NCBI RefSeq assembly: GCF_001294335.1
Contig: NZ_LGKG01000137.1
Coordinates: 91,567-155,566, forward strand
Source: Streptomyces chattanoogensis
Lineage (GTDB): Bacteria; Actinomycetota; Actinomycetes; Streptomycetales; Streptomycetaceae
Direction of reading: 5' to 3'
DNA length: 64,000 nt
The first letter of the stretch is position 1, and each line of letters starts with the position of its first letter. A program made the position numbers and the translations under genes. The notes beneath the pieces are model-generated. The model saw nothing but the letters and a program-made list of their open reading frames with translations. It made no database searches and was not told the DNA's origin. This document shows, in pieces, positions 41,324 to 50,061 of the stretch.

Positions 41324-44300
41324 TTGCCGCAGGACCGTGGAACCGCACCGATCGATCTGCCCCGAGCCGTCGGGACACTGCTCGGCCTTCCCGCGGAGGA
41401 CGTGGACGAGCACGCCAACCTCATCGAGCTGGGGCTGGATTCGCTGCGCATGATGCGGCTGGCCGGCCAGTGGCGGCGCGCCGGACTGGACATCGGCTTC
41501 GCCGACCTCGCGGCCGAACCGACGCTCGCCGCCTGGCGCAAGCTGACCGACCGGCCGCATGGCGACGCAGGCGGGCCGACGCCGGACCCGGCGCAGGCCG
41601 TTGACGTGGACGAGTCCGAGCCGTTCGAGCTGGCGCTGATGCAGCACGCCTACTGGGTCGGGCGTGCCGATGGCCAGCAACTCGGCGGTGTGGCCGCGCA
41701 CTTCTACCACGAGTTCGACGGCACGGACGTCGATCCCGCACGCCTCGAGGCAGCGGTACGGGCCCTGTTCGCCCGCCACGGCATGCTGCGCGCGCGGATC
41801 CTCGACGACGGCCGCCAGCGGATCGCGCCCGAGAGCACCTGGCCGGGACTCCGCGTCCACGACCTGCGTGCGCTGGACGCCGCCGATGCGGAACGCCGAC
41901 TCGCGGAGCTGCGCCGATGTCTGTCCCACCGATCCATGGACATCGCGGCCGGCGAGGTCTTCGACATCCAGCTCTCACTGCTGCCGCCGGCCATACGTCC
42001 GGGTGGTACGCGGCTGCACGTCAACCTCGACATGGTCGTCGCCGACGCGCTGAGCCTGCGCGTCCTCCTCGCGGATCTCGCCGCGCTCTACGCCCGCCCC
42101 GACGAGCCACTCCCCCCGCTGGACTACAACTACCCGCGCTATCTCGCCGAACGCCGCGCGGCACGGACCGCACCACAGCGGGCGACCACACTCGCAGCGG
42201 ACCGCGCCTACTGGCACGGCCGACTGCCCGAGCTTCCCTCGGCCCCGCAGCTCCCCCTCGCGCCCGGCTACACAGAGTCGGCGGCCACCACCGTCGTACG
42301 GCGGCACCGCCGACTGGACGCCGAGACCGTACGTCGCATGGAACAGTCCGCGCGGCGCCACGGACTGACCCCCGCCATGGCGCTCGCCGCCGTCTTCGCG
42401 GAGACGCTCACGGCCTTCAGCGCGGAACCGAACTTCCTGCTCAATCTGCCCCTGTTCGACCGCGAGCCCCTGGACCCGCAGGTCGCTTCGCTGGTCGGCG
42501 ACTTCACCTCGTCCGTTCTGCTGGCCTGGGACGGCGCCGCTCCCGGCTCGTTCGCCGAGCGTGCTGCGCGGTTGCAGAACCGCTTCCACGCCGACGCCGC
42601 GCACAGCGGACACTCCGGCGTCGAGGTGCTGCGCGACGCCTCCCGGCTCCACGGCCGGCAGGTCCTCGCGCCGGTCGTCTACACCAGCGCCCTCGGCCTC
42701 GGCGAGCTGTTCTCCGAGGATGTGCGCGCATGCTTCGGCGAGGCGTCCTGGATCATCTCGCAGGGGCCCCAGGTGTGGCTCGACGCCCAGGTCACCGAGG
42801 TGGACGGTGGACTGCTAGTCAACTGGGACGCACGGAAGGACGCATTCGCGCCGGGAGTCCTGGACGCAATGTTCGACGGGTACGCCGCGCTGCTCGACCG
42901 GTTGCTGTCCGACCCGGACACCTGGTCGGCGCCGGTGCCGCCGCTGCTGCCTGCTGCGCAACTCGACGCACGCGCGCATGCCAACGACACCGCCGGACCG
43001 CGTCCAGGTGCACGGCTGCACGAGGGGTTCTTCTCCCATGCCGCGCGCAAACCGGCAGCCACCGCGCTGGTGTGGGGCACGGACGGCTCGCTCACCTACG
43101 GCGAACTGGCCGATCGCACGCTCCGGCTCGCGGCCCGCCTTCGCACACAGGGCGTCGGCCCCGGCGACCTCGTGGCGATCACCCTGCCCAAGGGTCCCGA
43201 TCAGATCACGGCCGTCCTCGGCGTTCTGGCCGCGGGCGCCGCGTATCTGCCGCTCGGCACCGACCAACCGCCCGTACGCCGAGAGCGGATCCACCACGCG
43301 GCCGGTGTACGGCTGGTCCTCGACGACATCGCCGTACCGGACGGCATCGAACCGCTGGACGCGCCCGCGGCCGGGAACGACACGGACCTCGCGTATGTGA
43401 TCTACACGTCTGGTTCCACCGGCGAGCCGAAGGGCGTGGAACTCACCCACGCCGCGGCGATGAACACGATCGACGACCTCAACGAGCGCTTCTCCGTCGG
43501 CCCGGCCGACCGGACCCTCGCCCTGTCGGCACTCGACTTCGACCTGTCGGTGTACGACGTCTTCGGTCCGCTGTCGGTCGGCGGCGCGGTGGTGTGCGTC
43601 GAGGAACCCGCGCGCCGCGACGCCACCGTCTGGGCCGAGCTGTTGCACCGGCACCGGCCGACGGTCGTCAACTGCGTACCCGCGCTGCTGGACATGCTCA
43701 TCACCGCCGCGGGCCACACCGCACACGAGCCCGCTCTGCGTCTCGTCTTGCTCGGCGGCGACTGGATACCGCTGGACCTGCCCGGACGGACGGCCGCGTT
43801 CGCGCCCGGCTGCCGGTTCGTCGCGCTCGGCGGTACCACCGAGACCGCGATCCACTCCACCATCTGCGAGGTCGACGAGGTCCCCCCGCACTGGAGGTCC
43901 GTGCCGTACGGGACTCCGCTGCGCAACGTCGAGTGCCGCGTGGTCGACGCTCTCGGGCGCGACTGCCCTGACTGGGTGCCCGGCGAGCTGTGGATCGGCG
44001 GCGCGGGCGTCGCCCGCGGCTACCGCGGCGACTCCGCCCGCACCACGGACAGCTTCCTGGAAGTCGACGGCCTGCGGTGGTACCGCACCGGTGACCGGGC
44101 ACGGTATTGGCCGGACGGGACACTGGAGTTCCTCGGCCGGACCGACCACCAGGTCAAGGTGCGGGGCCATCGCATCGAACTCGGCGAGATCGAGGCGGCG
44201 TTGACGGCCCATGCCGAGGTCGCGCACGGCGTGACGGTCGTCGGCGATGACGGGCGTCTGGCCGCGGGCGTCACCGCCGCGGGCTCCGGCGTCGACGTGG

Positions 44301-47300
44301 CGGGGCTGCGCGCCTTCCTGACGGAGCGGCTGCCGGCGGCCATGGTGCCCGAGCGGATCGCCGTCCTGCCCGCGCTGCCGCTCAGCGCCAACGGCAAGGT
44401 CGACCGTACGACGGTACGCCGGGCGACTGCTGCGCAGGAGGCGGCCATGCCGGCCACCCCTCCGTCAGGCGAGATCGAACGGCGTGCGGCCGCGGCCTGG
44501 CGGGACGTCCTGGGGGTGTCCGAGGTCGGCCGCGAGCACGACTTCTTCGCCCTGGGAGGCGATTCACTGCTGGCGACGCGCCTGGTGGGGCGGCTGCGCG
44601 CGGAGGGCTTCGCCGACATCAAGCTGACCGAGCTCTTCGCCCACCCCGTACTGGCCGATTTCGCCGCCGTATTGAGGCTGTCGGACGAAAGTGCCCGGGA
44701 GCACCGTCTCCTGGTCGCCGATCCCGCGCGCCGGCATGAGCCGTTCCCCCTGACCGACGTCCAGCGTGCCTACTGGCTGGGCCGCGACGAGGGCTTCACC
44801 CTCGGCGGGATCGGCTGCCACTTCTACCGCGAGTACGACGTCGTGGACCTCGACGTGGCGCGCCTGGAGTCCGCGGTCAACCGGCTCATCGAGCGGCACG
44901 AGATGCTGCGAGCGGTCTTCGACGCACAGGGACGCCAGCTCATCCTGCCCGAAGTTCCGCGCTACACCGTGCCGGTCGTGGACACCGGACCGGACCCCGA
45001 GGCCGCGTTCGCCGATCTGCGGCGGTCGGCCTCGCACCAGGTCTTCGACCCGGCGAGCTGGCCGCTGTTCTCCCTCCGCGGCGTGCGCTCGGGCCACCGC
45101 ACCCGGCTGGCCGTCGGCGTGGACAACATCGTCCTCGACGCGCTGAGCATCCTCACCTTCTACGCGGAGCTGGGTGCGCTCTACGAGGACCCGGACGCCG
45201 AACTGCCGTCGGTGGGCGTGACGTTCCGTGACTACGTCCTCGACGCCGCCCCTGAACCCGAAGCCCTGGCCGCCGCACAGGACTACTGGGCCGGGCAGCT
45301 GCCACAGCTGCCGCCCGCGCCGCAGCTTCCGCTGGCCATCGACCCGTCCGCGGTGGAGCAGCCTCGGTTCACCCGGCGCGAGTCCCGTATCGAAGCCGGG
45401 CCATGGCAGCGGATCGTCGACCGGGCGCGTACCCACGGGCTCACCCCCTCCGCCGTGCTGCTGTCGGCCTTCGCCGAGGTGCTCGGCAGGTGGAGCACAC
45501 GGGCGGACCTCACCCTCAACCTCACCCTGTTCGACCGCAAGGACGTGCACCCCGACATCAACAATGTCCTCGGGGACTTCACCTCACTGATGCTCGTGGC
45601 GTACCGACCCCGGCCGGGCGAGAGCTGGCTGGCCACCGCCCGGCGCACCCAGGAGGAACTGTGGCGCGCGCTCGACCACCGGGACCTGTCGGCGGTCCAG
45701 GTGCTGCGCGACCTCGCCCGGCACACCGGGGAGCCCGAGGTGACCATGCCCGTGGTGTTCACCAGCGCACTCGGTGTGGGCGAGGCTGTCACGACGGCGC
45801 CGCGCGCGCCGTTCGCCGAACCGGTGTGGGGCGTCTCGCAGACTCCGCAGGTGTGGCTGGACCACCAGGTAACGGAGATCGACGGCGGCGTCCGCCTGAA
45901 CTGGGACGTGGTCGAGGAACTGTTCCCCGAGGGCCTCGTCGACGCCATGTTCGACGGCTATCTGCGGCTGTTGGAGTGGCTGAGCTCAGCCGAGTGGGAC
46001 GCGCCGGCCCCCGACCTGTTGCCCGAGGCCCAGCGGCTGACCCGTACGGCGGTCAACGCGACGGGCACCACGCCACCCGACCGTCTCCTCCACCAGGACT
46101 TCTTCCGCCTCGCCGGCGAACAGCCGCAGCGTACGGCCCTGGTGTGGGACGACGGGAAGCAGCTGACATACGGGGAACTCGCGGACCGGGCACTGCGGCT
46201 GGCAGCCGTTCTCGGCGCGAAGGGCGTCCGGCCCGGCGAGGCCGTCGCCGTCACCGTGCCGAAGGGACCCGATCAGGTCGTCGCGGTGCTGGGCGTGCTC
46301 GCGGCCGGGGCGGCGTATCTCCCGGTCGGCGTCGACCAGCCGCGAGCCCGGCGTGACCGTATCCACCGCCTGGCCGGGGCCCGCTATGTCGTGACCGACG
46401 AGGTGGTGCAGGCGGCATCGAACCGGGGCGACGGCGTCCTCCCGATCCTGATCGGTGACGCTCTGTCGGCCGAGCCGGCAGCGGGCCCGGCCGAGGTGTC
46501 CCCGGGCCGGCTCGCGTACGTGATCTTCACCTCGGGTTCCACGGGTGACCCGAAGGGCGTGGAGATCACGCACCGGGCCGCGGTGAACACCGTCGCGGAC
46601 ATCAACGAGCGGTTCGGGGTCGGTGAGTCCGATCGCGTCCTGGCCGTATCCGCGCTGGACTTCGACCTGTCCGTCTACGACATCTTCGGGCCGCTGTCGG
46701 CCGGGGGCGCGGTCGTCCTCATCGAGGAGGAGTCCCGGCGCGACGCACAGCGCTGGCTGGAGCTCGTACGGCGCCACCGCGTCACGATCTGGAACACCGT
46801 GCCGGCGCTGCTCGACATGCTGCTGGTCGTTGCCGAGGGTGCGCAGGCCCCCGATCCGCTGCGGCTCGTGCTGGTCTCCGGCGACTGGGTGGGCCTGGAC
46901 CTTCCGGGACGGCTCGCCGCGCAGCGGCCCGCATGCCGGTTCGTCGCCCTCGGCGGGGCGACCGAGGCCGCGATCTGGTCGAATGCGTTCGAGGTGGCGC
47001 GGGTCGACCCGGCGTGGCGTGCCATTCCGTACGGCTTCCCGCTGCGCAACCAGCGCTTCCGGGTCGTCGACGAACGAGGGCGCGACTGCCCGGACTGGGT
47101 CGCCGGGGAGCTGTGGATCGGCGGCGCCGGTGTCGCCGAGGGCTATCGCGGTGCCCCTGACCTGACGGCGCGGCAGTTCGTCGACGCCGACGGCGGGCGC
47201 TGGTACCGCACCGGCGACCTCGGCCGGTACTGGCCCGACGGCACGCTGGAGTTCCTCGGCCGGGCCGACCACCAGGTGAAGATCCGCGGCCACCGCATCG

Positions 47301-48964
47301 AACTCGGCGAGATCGAGGCCGCGTTGCAGGACTACGAGGGCGTCGCCCATGCGGTGGTCAGCGTGGCCGGAGCGGCCTCGGGCCGACGGCTGGTCGCCGC
47401 CGTCGTCCCGGCCACTCCCACGGGGGAGAACGGCGCCCTGATGGCGAGCCGGCTGGCAGAGAGCCGGGAGCCGTCGGCCGACGTCCTGGCGGCGCGCGCC
47501 CGCGCCGCACAGCACGAGTCGAAGGCCGCCGAGGCCGTACTGGCCGAGCTGCTGCAGCTGGCGACGCTCGCCGATGGGGATGCGGAGGGGATGTCCGGGC
47601 TGGCCGCGCGGATCGGTGTGGCCGACGAGCACCTGCCGGTCGTGCGGCTGTGGCTGCGCTGGCTGGTCGAACGCAAGGTACTCGTCGAGGACGCCGGTGC
47701 CTTCGGGGCCGGACCGAAACTGCCCGCCGCACTCGCCCGGCAAGAGCCGGCAACCGTCGGACTGGACGACTACGGCGCGCTCGTCGCCCGCGCTCACCGG
47801 CGCCTGCTGGACCGGCTGGGCGACTACCGGGAGATCCTGGCCGGGCGGCTCGACGCCACCGTGCTGCTCGACGACGACGTCCTCGCCCCGGCGAACCTGG
47901 CGGACCGGGATCCCGGAACCGCCGAGTCCGTGGCCGAGATCGCCCGCGAGCTGGCCGCCCTGGCCGAGGCCGCGGGCAGGCCGATCGAGGTGGTCCAGCT
48001 CGACGGGCGCGACGGCCGTACGGCAGCGCGGCTGCTGGCCCGGCTCGGCCCCGGGCAGGTGCGCTACACCCTGCTCGATCCCGCGCCGGCGATGGTGGGC
48101 GCCGCGGCCGGGCGGCTGGGCACGCTGCCGCACGACACGTCCTGTCTGCGCCTGCGCGGCACGGTGGTCCCGGACGAACTACGGCACCGTTTCGACGTGG
48201 TGCTGGCCGACAACGTGCTGCACCGCTATCCGGATCCGGCCCGGGGTCCCGCACTGGCGGGCCTGCTGGCGCGGCCGGGTGGCGTCCTGCTGGCTGTGGA
48301 GCGTACCGAACTGACGCCCGTCGCGTTGCTGACCGCGGCGCTGCTCGACCACGGTTACATCGACTTCGATCGCGAACGCCGACAGGCGGGCTCCCCGACA
48401 CTGTCCGGAGCGCGCTGGGCCGAACTGTTCGCACGGGCCGGGTGGCACGAGTCCGGACACCGCACGGTCGGCGCGTCCTTCAGCGAGCTGGTCCACGCGC
48501 GGTGGCCGGAGACCGCCGTCCCGATGGACCCGGTGCGGCTGCGCGAGCATCTGACGGCCCTGCTCCCGGCGCACATGGTGCCCGAGCGCATCGAGGTGCT
48601 GCCCTGGCTGCCGCTCAGCACCAACGGCAAGGTGGACCGCACGGCGATCTCCGCGCTGACCTGCGACGACGAGGCGGAAGCTGCGGATGAACCGCCGGTG
48701 GGCGAGCTGGAACGGGACATCGCGGCCCTGTGGGCCGAACTGCTCGGGCTGTCCGGCCCCTCCGTGCTCGGCCGCAGGCGGAGCTTCTTCGAACTCGGCG
48801 GCGACAGCCTGCTCGCCACCCGGTTGATCACCCAGCTCAAGCAGCGCTATGCGGTCGAGTTGCCGCTGCGACGCATCTTCTCGGGGCCGAGCCTCGCCCA
48901 GGTGGCGGCGGCCGTGGCCGAGGAACAGGAACGGCACGGCGACATCGAGGAAGGTGCCCTGTGA
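41324..48964 (+). CDS. NRPS: ArCP-Cy-A-T-Cy-A(embedded MT-like)-T
   Basis: A 2546-aa synthetase counted from TTG 41324. I reject ATG 41234 because it lies inside the Zur box and leaves no room for a promoter; TTG has GGGAAAGG upstream and starts just before the first domain. Order: aryl carrier (LGLDSL, Ser about 40); Cy1 (DMVVADALS, about 236, the DxxxxDxxS cyclisation motif); A1 (about 560-1040; pocket DLYNLGLIHK); T (GGDSL, about 1081); Cy2 (DNIVLDALS, about 1267); A2 (from about 1590; pocket DLYNVSLIWK, cysteine-like) with a 330-residue MT-like insert between A8 and A10; T (GGDSL, about 2495). It builds two heterocycles on salicylate and passes the chain to the second NRPS. Confidence 0.9.
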   Translation: MPQDRGTAPIDLPRAVGTLLGLPAEDVDEHANLIELGLDSLRMMRLAGQWRRAGLDIGFADLAAEPTLAAWRKLTDRPHGDAGGPTPDPAQAVDVDESEPFELALMQHAYWVGRADGQQLGGVAAHFYHEFDGTDVDPARLEAAVRALFARHGMLRARILDDGRQRIAPESTWPGLRVHDLRALDAADAERRLAELRRCLSHRSMDIAAGEVFDIQLSLLPPAIRPGGTRLHVNLDMVVADALSLRVLLADLAALYARPDEPLPPLDYNYPRYLAERRAARTAPQRATTLAADRAYWHGRLPELPSAPQLPLAPGYTESAATTVVRRHRRLDAETVRRMEQSARRHGLTPAMALAAVFAETLTAFSAEPNFLLNLPLFDREPLDPQVASLVGDFTSSVLLAWDGAAPGSFAERAARLQNRFHADAAHSGHSGVEVLRDASRLHGRQVLAPVVYTSALGLGELFSEDVRACFGEASWIISQGPQVWLDAQVTEVDGGLLVNWDARKDAFAPGVLDAMFDGYAALLDRLLSDPDTWSAPVPPLLPAAQLDARAHANDTAGPRPGARLHEGFFSHAARKPAATALVWGTDGSLTYGELADRTLRLAARLRTQGVGPGDLVAITLPKGPDQITAVLGVLAAGAAYLPLGTDQPPVRRERIHHAAGVRLVLDDIAVPDGIEPLDAPAAGNDTDLAYVIYTSGSTGEPKGVELTHAAAMNTIDDLNERFSVGPADRTLALSALDFDLSVYDVFGPLSVGGAVVCVEEPARRDATVWAELLHRHRPTVVNCVPALLDMLITAAGHTAHEPALRLVLLGGDWIPLDLPGRTAAFAPGCRFVALGGTTETAIHSTICEVDEVPPHWRSVPYGTPLRNVECRVVDALGRDCPDWVPGELWIGGAGVARGYRGDSARTTDSFLEVDGLRWYRTGDRARYWPDGTLEFLGRTDHQVKVRGHRIELGEIEAALTAHAEVAHGVTVVGDDGRLAAGVTAAGSGVDVAGLRAFLTERLPAAMVPERIAVLPALPLSANGKVDRTTVRRATAAQEAAMPATPPSGEIERRAAAAWRDVLGVSEVGREHDFFALGGDSLLATRLVGRLRAEGFADIKLTELFAHPVLADFAAVLRLSDESAREHRLLVADPARRHEPFPLTDVQRAYWLGRDEGFTLGGIGCHFYREYDVVDLDVARLESAVNRLIERHEMLRAVFDAQGRQLILPEVPRYTVPVVDTGPDPEAAFADLRRSASHQVFDPASWPLFSLRGVRSGHRTRLAVGVDNIVLDALSILTFYAELGALYEDPDAELPSVGVTFRDYVLDAAPEPEALAAAQDYWAGQLPQLPPAPQLPLAIDPSAVEQPRFTRRESRIEAGPWQRIVDRARTHGLTPSAVLLSAFAEVLGRWSTRADLTLNLTLFDRKDVHPDINNVLGDFTSLMLVAYRPRPGESWLATARRTQEELWRALDHRDLSAVQVLRDLARHTGEPEVTMPVVFTSALGVGEAVTTAPRAPFAEPVWGVSQTPQVWLDHQVTEIDGGVRLNWDVVEELFPEGLVDAMFDGYLRLLEWLSSAEWDAPAPDLLPEAQRLTRTAVNATGTTPPDRLLHQDFFRLAGEQPQRTALVWDDGKQLTYGELADRALRLAAVLGAKGVRPGEAVAVTVPKGPDQVVAVLGVLAAGAAYLPVGVDQPRARRDRIHRLAGARYVVTDEVVQAASNRGDGVLPILIGDALSAEPAAGPAEVSPGRLAYVIFTSGSTGDPKGVEITHRAAVNTVADINERFGVGESDRVLAVSALDFDLSVYDIFGPLSAGGAVVLIEEESRRDAQRWLELVRRHRVTIWNTVPALLDMLLVVAEGAQAPDPLRLVLVSGDWVGLDLPGRLAAQRPACRFVALGGATEAAIWSNAFEVARVDPAWRAIPYGFPLRNQRFRVVDERGRDCPDWVAGELWIGGAGVAEGYRGAPDLTARQFVDADGGRWYRTGDLGRYWPDGTLEFLGRADHQVKIRGHRIELGEIEAALQDYEGVAHAVVSVAGAASGRRLVAAVVPATPTGENGALMASRLAESREPSADVLAARARAAQHESKAAEAVLAELLQLATLADGDAEGMSGLAARIGVADEHLPVVRLWLRWLVERKVLVEDAGAFGAGPKLPAALARQEPATVGLDDYGALVARAHRRLLDRLGDYREILAGRLDATVLLDDDVLAPANLADRDPGTAESVAEIARELAALAEAAGRPIEVVQLDGRDGRTAARLLARLGPGQVRYTLLDPAPAMVGAAAGRLGTLPHDTSCLRLRGTVVPDELRHRFDVVLADNVLHRYPDPARGPALAGLLARPGGVLLAVERTELTPVALLTAALLDHGYIDFDRERRQAGSPTLSGARWAELFARAGWHESGHRTVGASFSELVHARWPETAVPMDPVRLREHLTALLPAHMVPERIEVLPWLPLSTNGKVDRTAISALTCDDEAEAADEPPVGELERDIAALWAELLGLSGPSVLGRRRSFFELGGDSLLATRLITQLKQRYAVELPLRRIFSGPSLAQVAAAVAEEQERHGDIEEGAL

Positions 48965-50061
48965 TCGGCATCATCGGCGGTTACGGCGCCGCGGGGGCCC
49001 AGGCCGCCCGGCTGCTGTACGGGTGGGGCGCCGGCCCGCTGCGGGTCGGCGGCCGGAGCGTGGAGAGAGCGCGGCGGTTCGTGGCCGCGGAGATGCCGTC
49101 CGGGGAGGCGGAAGCGGTCGCGGTCGATGTCGACGACGCGGCGTCGCTGGCGGCGTTCGTCCGGGGCTGCGACGTGGTGCTCCACTGCGCGGGGCCCTCG
49201 CACCGCACGGCCGAACGGGTCGCGTACGCGGCGCTGATCGCGGGCGCGCATCACGTCGATGCGGGCGGCGGCGAGCGACTGGAAGCGATCGGCATGGCCG
49301 CGGGCGGGCGCAGTGCGGTGTTCGCCGCCGGCGCGCTGCCGGGCCTGTCCGGGCTGCTGCCGCGCTGGCTGGCCGCGACGGATTTCGACGCCGTCCACGG
49401 ACTGACCGCGTACACCGGGGTGCTCGACCGCTTCACCGCTATCGGCGCGGAGGACTATCTGCACGGCGTCCTCGGCGGTTCGAACGAGGCTTTGGCCCAG
49501 TGGCAGGACGGGTGCCGCCGGCCGGGCGCGCTGACCCGCCGGGCCGGAGTCGAGCTGGCGTTCTTTCCGCGCCCGGTCTCGGCGTTTCCGTACGTCGACT
49601 CCGAGGGCGAACGGCTCGCATACGACCTGAAGTTGATCGAGGGCCGCTGGTACACCGTGCTCGACGGTGCGCACCTGGGCACCGCTCTGGATGCCGCCCG
49701 CGTCCTGGACCGGACCGAGGCGATTGCCGGGCTGTGCCGGGCCACGGCGCTGGATGTCGCCGGGCGCACCCCGTACGTGACCTATCTGCTCCAGCTCGAC
49801 GGAACGGCCTCCGGTCGGCCGGTGACCCGTACGGCCGTGCTGCGGGCTCCGGGCATCGCCCAGCTCACGGGCGCCGTCGCCGCCGTGGCCGCGCTGGCCG
49901 CGCTGCACGGCGAGGTGCCGGGCGGGGCGCACTGCGCCGCGACGGCGCTCGATCCGCTCGCCGCCGTCGATCGGCTGCGGAAGGTACCGGAACTGTGCGA
50001 ACTGACGGTCTTCGACGGGGCGCTCGACGAGCTGTCGATGGCCGAGGAGGGAGCGCTGTGA
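48961..50061 (+). CDS. Saccharopine dehydrogenase-like NAD(P)-dependent reductase
   Basis: A 366-aa Rossmann protein; GTG 48961 overlaps the NRPS stop (GTGA). MIGIIGGYGAAGAQAARLLY is the dinucleotide fold, VVLHCAGPSHRTAERVAYAA and GAHHVDAGGGERLEAI follow, then PGLSGLLPRWLAATDF. This is the saccharopine dehydrogenase/carboxynorspermidine synthase group, not the Gfo/Idh fold of the next gene. As it is coupled between NRPS1 and the imide reductase, it should reduce a C=N bond in the growing chain or make an imine-derived intermediate. Similar genes occur in some thiazoline siderophore clusters. Confidence 0.72.
   Translation: MIGIIGGYGAAGAQAARLLYGWGAGPLRVGGRSVERARRFVAAEMPSGEAEAVAVDVDDAASLAAFVRGCDVVLHCAGPSHRTAERVAYAALIAGAHHVDAGGGERLEAIGMAAGGRSAVFAAGALPGLSGLLPRWLAATDFDAVHGLTAYTGVLDRFTAIGAEDYLHGVLGGSNEALAQWQDGCRRPGALTRRAGVELAFFPRPVSAFPYVDSEGERLAYDLKLIEGRWYTVLDGAHLGTALDAARVLDRTEAIAGLCRATALDVAGRTPYVTYLLQLDGTASGRPVTRTAVLRAPGIAQLTGAVAAVAALAALHGEVPGGAHCAATALDPLAAVDRLRKVPELCELTVFDGALDELSMAEEGAL

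Noticed and set aside
45986..48133. 715-codon minus-strand frame opposite NRPS1
   Set aside because: Shadow of well-defined Cy and A domains; composition is Arg/Gly/Gln-rich without motifs.
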